Under the pieces are notes generated by a model that saw nothing but the letters and a program-made list of their open reading frames with translations, did not search any database and had not been told where the DNA came from. From Pelomyxa schiedti (lineage: Eukaryota > Evosea > Pelobiontida > Pelomyxidae): DNA of 59,021 nt. Below, piece after piece: positions 32,355-54,735 of this stretch. The stretch is taken from NCBI GenBank assembly GCA_020536535.1, contig JAHLWZ010000158.1, positions 6,185 to 65,205 of the forward strand, in the 5' to 3' direction. The translations under genes and the position numbers were made by a program. The stretch's first letter is position 1. The number at the start of each line of letters is the position of its first letter.

Positions 32355-35300
32355 TCACAGCCCTTGTAAAAATGCAAAATATTTTTGTAGCACAGCCGCA
32401 GTGATTGGAGGGCTGAGGCCAGCCACTTTCTGTGTGTTGTCACTCTGAACCGTTTCTTGTTCCTTTGTTGAATCAAATGGCAGAAGCACAAGTGGTTGTC
32501 CAGTCCCATTTCCTTCTTCTTCCTGTTGCTGACTGTTGTTGTCCCTTGTGCTGTGGTGGTGGGCCAACAGAGGCCACAGGGCACAGTCTTCACAACACGA
32601 AACGGCACGGCACCATTGGTGGTATGATGAGGATATGGCACAGGGTGTGAGTTGCTGGGGTGAATTTGCCTCTGTTGGTGATATAGAAGAAGCTGCAGAG
32701 GCCAGGGTGGACAATGACACGGCTGGGCCTACAAAGTGGAACGACTGGTACTGGGATTGGCGGGGCCTGCTGGGTGATTCTTCAGCGTCCCGGGTCGTTG
32801 TGGTTGTGGCGGTTGTTTCTTGTTCTGGCTCCGCATTGGATTCAGACTCGATAAGCGGAGGAGTGTTATTTGCATTTGTTGTCATGTAATCGGGAAGAGC
32901 GGCCAATAAGCAACCCTGAGCGACCCAGTCCACTGGCGCCATGGATGTAAATACAGCTTCGCAATCGGCTCCAGAGGGAGGTGGTATCTTGCCTTTCAAA
33001 TGCAGTAAGGTAGCTAAAAGTCTATTCACGGAATCAGAAGGGTTAAGAGCCCCTGTTTGTGTACTGCCGGCAATAGTCCCAGGTCTAATAACTAAGGGGA
33101 AAGGTTATTTCTTAAAGTGCTGAAATTTGTACCTACCAACCACGTTCATTCCTAGCCTGAATGCTTCGAGTAGCATCATTTCAGCTATCCGCTTTGATCT
33201 GGAGTATGGATCCATTTCAGATAAGGATACTCGTCCCAGTTGAAAGTCCTCTGGTATTGGTCCATTGGCTGTTTCATCACGGTGGAATACAGAGATAGAA
33301 GATATGTACACTAGCCTTTTTGGGCAACCTTTACAGCAAATTCGTATTGCTTCCAGGGTACCGTTTACATTTGGTTGTCGAATCTGGTTATAGGTAAGTG
33401 CACTCGATGTGGAGGCTGCACTATGTATCACTAGGCTGGTTCTTTCAGTAACTTCAACCCATTCCTCACGTGGAAGACCCATCTTGTTTTGGGAAATGTC
33501 TCCGGGAACGCAGTGTATACGTGAAAACAGTTCCTCCTCTAAACTTACCCTATATTTTGCAAGACTATTTTTCAAAACATCGATTGCAGTGGAGTTACAG
33601 GGAACCCTCACTAGGCACCAAACATCACAGTTTGTGAGCAAGAGAATTTGTTGCAGAATATGTGCTCCAAGAAGGCCAGTTCCACCAGTAAGGAATATAC
33701 CTCCGTTTCCTTCATAGTCTGAATTGTTGACTATCCCAGACTTAATTTTGGATGGAAGTTCCCACTCCAAATCCCATCCAAAGGGGCTGGGAGGTTGTTC
33801 AGTTGCTATCATACCTGGATGGTGTCGCCCTTTTCTTGTGGCATCCACTACACTGCGAAGCGTAGGACCAAGCCCATTTTGGCCAATAAGAGCATGTGGT
33901 TCAACACGAACACCAAGCGCTTTAGAAAGGGCGGCAGAGAGCTTGATTGCACGAATACTGTCCACACCAACACTGGAAAGTGGTGCATCCACATCTGCCT
34001 TCCCTTCGTTTATGTGGAAATTAGCCATAAAAATCTGCCGTGCCAACTCCAAATCACCACTGATATCATCTGTATCTTTTGGAACTGCCAATGGGATATC
34101 CACAAATTCTTCTGCAAGCTTCTCACATTCAGACCCAAATCTCGCAGACAGGGCATGTCTATTGACTTTCATGCTTGGTGTGAGGTAGTTGTGCTTGGTC
34201 CAGTCCTCTGTATTGAGAATGACGGTGTGGGGAATTTCATGGGGTTGAAGCCTATGGGCCTCAGCTATGGCACAGACCTCCTCTCTAATGAGTTGTACCA
34301 GCTCATTGGACTGGCCTATAAGTTGTATTTTAGACTCCAGTGAATCTGGAATCTGTGCAGTAAGTGCACCTCTACTGAAAGCTCTTGAAAGCAGAACGTC
34401 AATATTCGGGACAACAACAGCAGCAACGCAGGTCATCAAACCACTTGCATAAATAAAGATATTAGAAACTAATGGTGATGCCGAGTACAGCTGCTGCAAG
34501 TATTCAGGCGCCACCCAGATGCTCTGAGAAAGTTTTATGGCAAAACCAGTGCGGTCAATTATTTTAATTCTCCTAGTAGATTGATCATATTCAACAATAT
34601 CTCCAGTGCAAAAATAGCCATCAGGGGAAAATTTGTCATTAGTGGCACTTTCATCAGTATAGTAACCTGCAGCCATATCATCTGTTTTCACCCACAACAC
34701 ACCTCGGGGAGGAACATCGGTCGAGAAATACCCAAGATTAGGGCAGTCTTGCAGCCGGACATTCACACCAGGTTTTACTTTTCCATTTTTTGCTATATTT
34801 CCGGCTTCAGTTGTGCCATATCCTTCAGTAACTTCACACTGAGAGAAACACTTTCTCAGCCATTCCACTAAATGTGGGGGTGTTAGAGCACCACCAACAG
34901 AGATTCCATCAACACGACTCCCGAGCGAAGTACCGTAGTCTTGTAAAAGTCTTTCTTCTACTTGCTCGTATCTATCTGGGAGTGTGGCCAACTTGAGTTT
35001 ATCTAAGTCAGATATAAATTTGGAATACAGAACATTCCAAATCACTGGGGGGGCTTGCAGGAATGTAGGCTCAAGTTTTTTCACTTCTTCAAAGAAGTTG
35101 CCCATGTTTCCGGTAGAAAACCCCAGTCTCCCTCCGCCAGCCAGAACTGCTATCATTCTGTGGTATTGCGAGCTGTAGGGCAAGGGCATGTAAATAAGTT
35201 CCACATTTAATGCACTGGGATATACAAATACAATCTCTTTATTGAACACATGGCTTGGAATTGCTGCCGCTTTTGGAGACCCCGAACTCCCAGACGTATA

Positions 35301-36347
35301 AAGAAGTGCACATACAGCTTCAGGGTCATCTTCAATTACAGGTCTCCATGTTGAAGAGGCCTTGTACCTGTTTTGAATGTCCGACCACAAGAACTGTTCA
35401 CAGGTTTGAATCGGATCAGGAGGAATTGCTTGCGGTGTGCTGGAGGGATCGGGCATAATAACCAGTAATTTGATACCATTGCATTGGATGTACGGCACAA
35501 CAAACTTGGAAAGAGATACCGAACAGAAAACAATGGTGGAACCAGAGTGATGCAGAATCTCCGGCAAAGCAGAAGTGGGAGAATTCCCCGATAGAGCGAT
35601 CGGCACAAAGACCGCACCAGAGAAAATGCATGCAAAATTCGCTATGCACCACAGGGGACTGTTGGGAGCCAAAATCACAGCTTTCACCCTCCCCTGCCTC
35701 TCAAAGGCCGCACGCTCGCCTCCTATTTTTTCCACCAGGAAGCTTCCCAGTGCCCTGGACTGCCTATAGACATCATCATACAGCATCCAGTCATACCCCT
35801 GCACCACGGCCCCATCGCCGCCGTCGCCACCGCAGTTGCAACTTGAAACAGGCAAGTTCCGGCTCAAAACAGGGGTTCCAAACAGTGGCCTGTGCCTGTA
35901 CTTGAGCAGCCGGGAGCACAGGGAGCGAGCAAGTGACTGGTGTACGGCATGCCGGGCACCCACAACTGACGGAATGAGCTCCAATGCACAATGACTAATG
36001 TCTCCCACATTCACATTATGGGTGTGGCTCTGAGCGGGACCGGCGAGGCAGTGTGCGTCCCAAACAGAAGGAGAGGCCCAGCAGGATCCACACAGGTCGT
36101 AGCTGACATTGGACCTCGCAGAGCATGTGGCACAGTGATACCTCGCCGCGTCATTGTCTATATTGTTTCTGTTTTTGAGAGTCAAATGCCAAAACAAAAA
36201 AAAAAGGATGGGGAGTTGCTGTTTTCACTCTTACTTGCAACCGTCACAGCGATACAACGCAGAAGTTCCCCTCTCAGCTGCTGAGAATTTGGAAGTGAAC
36301 AGATCGCAATTTGGAGGTGGCGAGAGGCACCTTACGGTCCTCATCAT
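32355..36347 (-). CDS. ZZ-finger / adenylation / carrier / thioester-reductase enzyme (carboxylic acid reductase-like)
   Basis: Start ATG at 36347 (MMRTVRCLSPPP). Introns lie near 36152-36223 and at 33092-33136. The first intron splits a ZZ zinc finger: YRCDGCKNN joins RYHCATC, then SYDLCGSCW and a His pair. An AMP-binding domain follows with LLYTSGSSGSPKAA, YGTTEAGN, YFCTGDIVEYD and an IDRTGFAIKL linker. A carrier domain shows GVDSIRA, whose Ser would take phosphopantetheine. The reductase domain has FLTGGTGLLGAHIL (NADP Rossmann), RLVYISSISV, DPYSRSKRIAE and, after the second intron, VIRPGTIAG. The architecture A-T-R is that of carboxylic acid and aminoadipate reductases, releasing an aldehyde or alcohol from an acyl thioester. 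The substrate is unknown. A low-complexity insert (~32860-32700) lies near the C-terminus. Confidence 0.9.
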
Positions 36348-36400
36348 TTTTTCTCGATTTTTCCAGGAACAAGCTCTGCTGTTAAATCAGGCAAAATCTT

Positions 36401-36658
36401 ACACCAGAATTTTGCAGTGTTGATATTGGACGTTTCAGTCAAAAAACGGCATAATGAATGAAAAATAAAAACAACCAACAAAAAACAAGTTTATCCACTG
36501 GGCGCACCCAGTGCATTTCGTTTGATTTTGATGATAGTTTTCGTTTTTTGTTTGTGTGGCTGGTTTTTGACTGAAACGTCCAATAGATGAGTGGAATACC
36601 CGGGAAGCAAAAAAAAGTGTTTCCCGGCCAACACTGGAATTTTGTAAATTCCGGTGTG
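36401..36658. mobile_element. MITE-like inverted-repeat element, 258 bp
   Basis: The two ends are complementary in blocks. ACACC.GAATTT and CAGTGTTG at 36401-36422 pair with sequence at 36629-36658. Next, a perfect 22-bp block at 36424-36445 (TATTGGACGTTTCAGTCA..) matches the reverse complement of 36564-36585. Inside are further palindromes: CACTGGG/CCCAGTG near 36495-36513, CCGGGAA/TTCCCGG at 36600-36627, and GGAATTT/AAATTCC at 36636-36652. There is no ORF. A non-autonomous DNA transposon fits best. A structured noncoding RNA is the alternative. No clear target-site duplication is seen. Confidence 0.6.
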
Positions 36659-36738
36659 AATAAATAGTTTTTACATTCCTACTGCCAAAGTGGGAGTTGG
36701 TTTTAGAACTGTGTTTGGTGGTTGTTGCTTGTTCGAAT

Positions 36739-39700
36739 TCAGAGAGCTGCTGGAGGCCGTAATGCTTTGCGTAGTGCCCTGCGGTTTCGAATGGTAACTA
36801 CTTGCACATAAAGATAAAAAAGCCCAATAAGACCCAGCACTAATCCAGGTACCCCGATGCAGAATCCAATGACCCACTTCTTCCAGGTTGCATCAGGGCC
36901 TAGGTTATGGGAGTGTCACATTATTGCTTATGTTGTTTGTGGTGTTTGATTTCAAGAAGCTTACATGTTTTTGTGATGGAGACTGTATAAAGCCATGTTT
37001 CACTTGCATCCAGTGTACAGTTCTGGGCTACTACAACAACATATGTTACATTCACAGTAGGTGTGAATCTCTTTTCCTGCCCACACTTTTTGTTTTAGTA
37101 AGCAGTTAGATGTTTTCTTTTCTTTGAAGACATACAGGCCAGACATCAATGCATGTACCATTCTCAGTGGAGAGCTCTATCAAACATGTAAAAGTTTTTC
37201 CAATGGAAACAAGTTCTATACAGTCTCCATCACCAACGAATTTGAAGAAGTTCGCTTCAGTAAAAAATGAGAAATGAAGCAAATACCACATTCTTACCAA
37301 ATCGGGAACTGGAGCATGGAGTGGGTAAGAAGAGAGAACCAGCAACCCCTTGGTTATTATTTTTTAGGTAATTTGTCGCAGTGTACGGGATGAACACAAG
37401 CTGGGCATCAGAAAAAACATTGTTTGAAGGAAGCGAGATCTTCTCAACTACAGTGAGGGTATAGTAACCATAGTTAATTGGCTCTTTCTGGAGAACTCCA
37501 ACTATGCACACTTGGTCCGGCAAGCAGTATGTATCATGCGGTTCATCGTTGCACTTTAATTTATTGAGTCATGTTGGCGGCAAAACATCAAACTTACTGG
37601 GAAGTAGTTCCAACAAGTGCAGTCATCTCGATAAATTTCAATATAACAATCAAAGTCAGAAACCACCGCAAATGAAAAAAAAAAAACGGAATCAGTTTCT
37701 TTAAGTACTTGATAGAACTTTCCTTTTTCTTCTTTAGTGATCACCGTAAGAAGTTAGTTCTTACCACTGACAAGATTGCTTGTGCAATGAGACTCGATCT
37801 GATAAATATCTGGCATAATTGTGGAAGATACCACAAAGGGAAGGTTTTTGAACTCCGCTGTTTCACATAGGACATTGTAAAAGGCACCTTCAAAGGAGGT
37901 CAGATTTGAGCTTCAATGATGTTTGGGCATCCAAACTTTGTTGGGACTCTACTGCCAAGCTATATGCCCCTGCTTCCAACTCGTAGGTTTGTGTAACTCC
38001 AATAATGTACTGAAATCCATCTAGTGATTGGAAACTGTACAACTCTCCGTAGTCCTAAGTAAAGGAATTCGGAAGTGGCCTAGACAAAATGGAAAGGGTA
38101 GAAATACCTGTGGGTTCCAGGTATTCATGCATCCACACAAAGTTGTGTATAGACCAATCTTTACTGTATAATCGGAGAGAAAATAAATGTATATCAAGGA
38201 GCCATCCCCCTTGAAACTGAAGAAATGAGCTGCAGGTTATTCATCAGTTCGTGTTGGATGTTGGTTAAAGTACTTCTGACTAGGTCATCAAAGCAAGATG
38301 AGATTGTGGCGTTAGTTAAAGGACCCATTTCTTCGGTGACAGTAAAGGGGAGTGCTAGTCGTTTAGGAGTAGAACATGTAGTAAAATTTGGGGTTGTTTC
38401 CACGTCTTTTTTTTTGTCATGAAATTAGGGTCACTGGAACAAAGAAAATCTACAAATTACCAATTGAAATGGTGTACTGCCCCCAATCAGTGAGAGCATA
38501 TTGACCCACTACGAGATACAACTCTTCTCCGGGGGTTGTCTGATAGGAGGCAGGCTCGTCCCTCTGCTGAGGAGTAAAGATTTGTCACAATTGGATAGCT
38601 GAGGGGTAGACTACATTCCAATAGGCCATACACGTGCAATCAGAGGTGGTGAGCATTCCACGAGAAAAGAAATTCGAAGTCAATGTGAAGGACAATAAAT
38701 CGCCCGTTCCAACAATCCTATAATAGTCGGCTAAAATCAACAGGGAGAATTAGCAGTGAAGGCATCACAGCACGTACTCACCATATTGGTAACCAAAACA
38801 AGGCGTAGGAAGAAGTTGATCCTTTATTTCTAACACATGTGTAATCACAGCAGGGACTGTGAGGTTCACTGCTGTACTTCTATCGCAACCAGTTTCGTCT
38901 TGAACGCAAATTTAGGAAATAAATTCTAGTGCGCTGTGCTAGTGAACATACTGGCAGGAATAACACTAAGATTCCATTGATAGTTACCAGTGGAGATGCC
39001 ATCTAACGTAGATATCAGAAATACAAACTCAGTACCCACTTCAGGTATGGGATATGTGAGAGTTTTCGGCTACTTAATGTTACAACCAAATCAGGAAGAA
39101 AGAAGGAATACCCGAAAGCCAACATCGCACTCGCAATCAGGAGTCAAAACCTCGGCATAACAAAGGTAATCACACCAGAGAGTAACCTGCAGAACTCCTA
39201 TCGACGATGTTCTGAATCTATAGTAGTAGCCTGAAGAGAAAATAAACAACACTTTAACTGGACGAGCGATTACCAGATCGAGAGTCCGTTTTGGCACATT
39301 GATCAGGAAGTAATGGAAGGCCACTTACTAAGGTGCCCTCAATAATAACATTGTTCCCTGAAATAAGTTCTGCATTTCCACAAGTAGCATGGGAAGTGGG
39401 GGTATCTCCAGTGAGTGCCACATTTACTTCGAAAAACCCATAGTCCTCCTGCGAATACTGTGCAATCACCAAATCAACTAAGTCGTTTTCCCTCACAACC
39501 AGAGATTGTGTGCCTGAGCACTAAATATTTATTATAATGTGAAGTGATCAAATTAGAAACGTGCATTCCACGAAACTCTACATTGGCATGCAGGAGTTGC
39601 AATCTCAGCCCTGCATTCGAAATTTGCGGTAACTGAAATTTTCAGGGTACCAGGTGCAGTCAATGAAAGCTGATACAAATTCCCTTTCAAAGCCGAAGTG

Positions 39701-40120
39701 AGTATACGTTATGTTAACTTATGTTTCCTAACATTATGAATAAATTTTTAATGGTGTTGTCTCCGGGGAAAAACCAGAAAGTAGTTCTCCAGGATGACAA
39801 GGAGTGGATGTGTTTCTCACAGAATCGGCAAGAAAAGAGCCCCTGTCACAAAATGGGAAAGTGGCCACTTGGAAACCTTGTCCATTACATATAGGCTGCA
39901 AGACAGACTTTCCCTCAACACCCAATCTACGTTACAGGGGTAATAAAATAAAATAATATAAAATAACATAAAATAAAATAAAAACCAGAGAGAGGGCATG
40001 AACATAAAGTAAGGAAAACGACAACCATTCGCCACCATACCCGTATAAAATACAACATGAAGTGCACGCAGCGACGCACACGAGCAGCCACTGCAATGCA
40101 CCACTACCGTACACCCTCAT
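36739..40120 (-). CDS. Type I membrane protein with repeated Cys-containing extracellular modules
   Basis: Starts at 40120 with a signal peptide (MRVYGSGALQWLLVCVAACT). The first intron contains an AAAATA-rich repeat (~39940-39985). The extracellular part is built of about eight related modules in separate exons. Each has an aromatic strand such as YYYRFRTS or FFKFVGDGD, a hydrophobic strand, then a CxC or CTC motif with a following Trp, as in TLCGCMNTW, DDCTCWNYF, PACQCRVSW and PDCECDVGF. Near the C-terminus is a membrane helix (VIGFCIGVPGLVLGLIGFFY) and a short basic tail. I recognise no named family. The fold is plausibly beta-sandwich. A surface adhesion or recognition role is inference only. 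Confidence 0.65.
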
Positions 40121-40257
40121 CGTCGTCGTACTCTCGTCTCCCCAGTTGCCTCCCGTGCCCCACGACCCACACAAACCGAAATAAATAGCCTGCCTGTCCA
40201 CTGGCACGTTTGGATAAAATTAAACGGCGATGAAAGTGTTTATTGTTGTTCAGTAAA

Positions 40258-40282
40258 CGTGCAGGAACTGAGCTCCTGCACG
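40258..40282. other. Perfect hairpin downstream of the ATR gene
   Basis: CGTGCAGGA and TCCTGCACG form 9-bp arms around a 7-nt loop. The hairpin lies 88 bp beyond the ATR stop codon on the transcribed strand. A run of 12 G (on the plus strand) sits between them at 40346-40357. It may be a 3'-end or termination structure, or chance. Confidence 0.5.
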
Positions 40283-40369
40283 CCAAATGGGCTGGTTGAA
40301 GTTTGACGTGGATGTGCGTGCCTGTGTTGAACGGTGAGGGACCGTGGGGGGGGGGGGATGAAACCTTAG

Positions 40370-50775
<10,406 letters not shown>

Positions 50776-50808
50776 CGGTGCCGCACGTGTGTTAGACGAG
50801 GTGGCTAG

Positions 50809-53800
50809 AGCGAGATTAAAGACGTTGAAAAGTTGGGCCAAATAGATATCAGATCTGAGCCGCCACCTGCCTCAAGACTCAGACCTGCCAGCAAGGCTCA
50901 GCAGAATCTATTGGCCGACGGAATAAAGCCCCTCAGGTGTGGGTTGACAGGCGAAAGATTGGCAGGAGTAAGTCCCCTGCCCGGAAAAGCGGCCACCCTT
51001 CAATCGGAGATTTGTATTTTTTTTTAACAATGTCACTGCTGCCCAAGAATGGTACCACTCTTTGTGCGAGCGTCTTTTGCTTTTGTCCTGTCCCTTCTTC
51101 TGTTTTTCCCTGCATGCACAACTTCTACTACACAACCGTGTTAACAAATCCCCTTTGTTGCAGCAGCGGCGGAGTTGACTGTTAAAAATGCGCGGCTCAT
51201 TTTTGAGCCAAAGTCACCTCCTGTGTCTATTGTTCCACCGCTCAAGGCGAGCAGTCCATCTCCACAACCCTCTCAGGTACCCCTTTGTGGTCATTCATTC
51301 ATTTCCAGTTTTTTCCCTCACCTGTGCTGCTATAATTTCCTCTTGGTGTGCACTTATTTGCTACTTCTCAGACACGATATACTGAGAAACTAAAAGAAGT
51401 GGAAGCCCACTTGAAAGAAGAAGTTAGATCGACTTCGCAGTGAAATTGATACTCACACACAAAAAAGCAATCCAAGAATCTCATTTTGAAGAGAGAAAAA
51501 CAACTTCTCCAAACTGAGGTTGAAAACCTCAAGTCGTTGTTGACTGCAAATAGCATTCCAGTCCCTGCTAGTCCCACAATGACCATTTCACTTTCAAGTT
51601 CATCTTCCCTTGGTCCATCAGATTGTTATGCTGAAGAGCAGCACAGAAGAAGGGTTGAGACTTTTCTTTTTTTTGTTTGGCTTGAAGTTTACTCCGAATA
51701 CAGGCATCTGAAACAGAAGATAAAACTCTCCTTCTGAAATTGTCTCTTTAATGTAGATATTCTATTTCCTTACATTTCTGCAGGCTTGAATCGAAGAGGT
51801 CAACAGAACTAGGAAATGAAATCACCTCACTAAAAAAAGAGCTGAGTCAGGTATTCCGAGGTTCCTTGCACATTTCTTACACTAAGAGTCAGGCTGAAGA
51901 CAAGATAAATGAGGTCAATAAGCAGTTGTACCAAGCCATTGAAGAAAAAAATTTATTGCTAAGTCTCATGAACGAAAAAATGACTAAACTGGATAAAACT
52001 AAGAAGAAAATGGACGAACTTGAGTTGCAAGTTGAAGAACACAAGGTAATCTGTTGTCTATTGGAGTTCATTCCAATTACTTCACAGAAATCCCTTCAAA
52101 ATGAAGGTAGTAGAACAGCTTCCGCTGTAGCTGAAAGAGAAGAGCTTCATTCAACTATTACCAACCTAAAAAACTCTGTTGAAAATCTGGAAAACGAAAA
52201 CAAACTCCTGGTAACTATCAACGAATACTATTTGATCTCAAAAAGTTCTTTCTTCACTCAGAGAGAACAAGAAAGTGTACTTCTTGAGAGAATCAAAGCT
52301 GAAACTAGTAAGAGGTCTGCTCCTCCTGTGATAAGGTTAGGGTAACAAATCTCCAGGATTGATCTTGAAAAGAATAGAGAATCAGACCAACAAAAAATTT
52401 TCCAACAACACCAAATAATTCAAGACCTGGAATCAAAAAATGAGTCCCCACAGACTGCCTCTAACCCTGAAGCACTGATGTCCGCATAAATCTTCTCTTC
52501 TTCATGTAATATATTTTAGTCAACCAAGAAATCTTGAGCAAATCCTTGACCAGAACAACAGTTCTAGCTCTGCTTTGAAGGAAGAAATAAAAGTTCTAAA
52601 GGAAGAACTGGAGGCTAAATCCAAGCTCGAACAAGAAGTCATTGTGTGCAGATGGAAGTATTTAATTCATTCCTCAATTCCATTAGATGGCAACACAAAA
52701 TTTCATGCAAGCAGTTCAAAAACAGAAGGAAGCCCATGAAAGTGAAAGACAGGAGTTGTACAAAAAATTAACCGAACAAAAACAAGAGTACACTGATTTG
52801 AAATCTCGATACAAGTACCAACGAATTCCCTTACCTACATCTAAGTATATCATACTGTTATAAGTACTTACATTTCAACAAGAGCATTGATGAGACAACA
52901 CTCAGCTGCTGAAAATTCAGCGCCAGTGGAGTCTACCACAACGGAAAGAGAACTGGTGTGTATTTTTCCCTGACTACATTTCAGTTACATTCGTGTAGCG
53001 CCGAAAACACTCCAGTCGATCTGGGTTCTCCCTCTCCCCTGATCCAGTCTAAACTTACTTGCTATAGATCTGAGTCCTCCTCACTCTGTAGCAGTGAAGT
53101 TAATTACAATTCCCGTTCAAGTAGCCCCTGTGTGGAAGCTGCGGCGGCAACCATCAGCGGGCTTGTGAACGAGCTTATTGTAAGTGGTATGTAAGATATT
53201 AACCCGTTGTCGTTCTTACATTATGAAGAGGATACTTTTATACGGCAACTATATATACTTCGAATCGAATTTCTCAAACCAATGGTCAGTTTCCCAGATG
53301 ATACATGCCCTATTACTGAGTGTCACAATGTAAGTGTAAACAAAACTTCCTGGAACTGAAACTTTTTTGGAAGGTTCACAATTCTGTTGATGTACTCATT
53401 ACTGCAAATTCACATTTCAAAGAATTGATGACCTGCGTAGCTCAAAAAACATTGCCTCTGAATTCTGCTTTCACGTTTCTTGTATTTACCTTCCATTTTG
53501 GCACCAACTTCTAACTTTTTCCTCCCTCCCTCATCCTTGGGCAGTGTGATAGCTTCAAGGTTTTCAGCCCCTCCTTTTTTCCCTCCTAAATTTTCCAAGG
53601 CATACAGAACATATTACACCAGTTACGACTCAGCTGTAATCCATCTTAAAAATGGGTACAGAACAAATAAAAATTTCAGAAGAAGTCTAAGTGAGGTATG
53701 AAAAACCCATTGCATGCTGTGTAAATTGATCATTTACAAGTTAGAAGCAAAGGCAGCACCAAATTTGCCTTCTCCTGTCACTTCTCCCACCAAAACAGGA

Positions 53801-54648
53801 AAAATTTTCTTTGGTCTACTTCGGCTTCCCCTTTCAAGTAATTATGTTATTACATAGCACCTCACCCAACAAATAAAAGGAATTTCCGAATACTTATCAT
53901 TCATGGAAAAAATTTTTCATGTTGACATTCAGAAACCTGAGCCACTCGTACAAGCACACAACTCTCTCAAATCGTTTGTAACTGAAGTTTCTTCAAAGGT
54001 TTTTTCCCTCCCCCTCTCCTCCTTGCTTCCCTCGGTTTAGGTAGTGGAAATCAAACATAAACTCAAAGTCGGGAAGATAGAGCAAAAGCTTGTTTCGTAT
54101 CAAGTTAGCCTTTTTCACTTTGCTACAAGAAACTCACTTCAAGGTAGGACCCGATACTACCCTCTGCGAAGGTTCGTCTCCCACTTCCTTTGTGCAACCT
54201 GAAGCTATCTAAATGAACCCAGTTGAGTCAACCACAAAGAAGTTGGGTCTACGATGGTTCTCTGAAGGTAAAAACTAACACAGAGAAGAAACCCCGAGAT
54301 AGATGGGTGTTTTTGTTCTCAGATCTTCTCCTGGAAACCAAAGTTCTGAAAAAAAGCAATCCCGGTAAGTAAGCCAAACAGCGTCTTGCACTAATTCACC
54401 TCATTCTTTTCGTTCTTTGCAACTGCACAGATGACAGCAAGTATGAATGCAAACACTGTGTAATGCTATCAACTCTAGACCTCAAAGACACCACCAACAC
54501 AAACGAGTTCACCCTTACCACAAGTGGCAAGGGCTCTTCCACAAGCATCACCTTTGCCTTCCTGTGTAATACCACATCAGATAAGGAAGTGTGGCTCAAT
54601 TCACTAAATGGTGCATTGGCCCTTGTTCAATCAAAGAGATCACTGTAA
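50809..54648 (+). CDS. Coiled-coil protein with DH/PH (RhoGEF) module
   Basis: Multi-exon. The N-terminus is basic and Pro-rich (RSEPPPASRLRPASKAQQ). An intron at ~51018-51166 joins it to AAELTVKNARLIFEPKSPP. A long coiled coil follows in pieces: KQLLQTEVENLKSLL, ELGNEITSLKKEL, INEVNKQLYQAIEEKN, KKKMDELELQVEEHK and TNLKNSVENLENENKLL. From ~53150, LVNELI then FIRQLYILRIEFLKPMV, SVDVLITANSHFKELM and FSKAYRTYYTSYDSA resemble a DH domain. The C-terminus (HCVMLSTLDLKD ... DKEVWLNSLNGALALV) is a PH domain ending in the conserved Trp helix. It should exchange GDP on a Rho-type GTPase. No initiator ATG is resolved. The first exon lies within 35 bp of the ATR start. Confidence 0.7.
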
Positions 54649-54735
54649 AAAAAAAAACAACAACAAAAAAAAATACAAAGGTAATAAATAGGATTTGTTA
54701 TTTCTAAATCCCTTTTTTGCTTTTCTGTCAAATTA

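Noticed and set aside
33795-34343. Plus-strand ORF of 182 codons
   Set aside because: It lies entirely antisense to the carrier and linker region of the reductase gene, whose motifs are certain.
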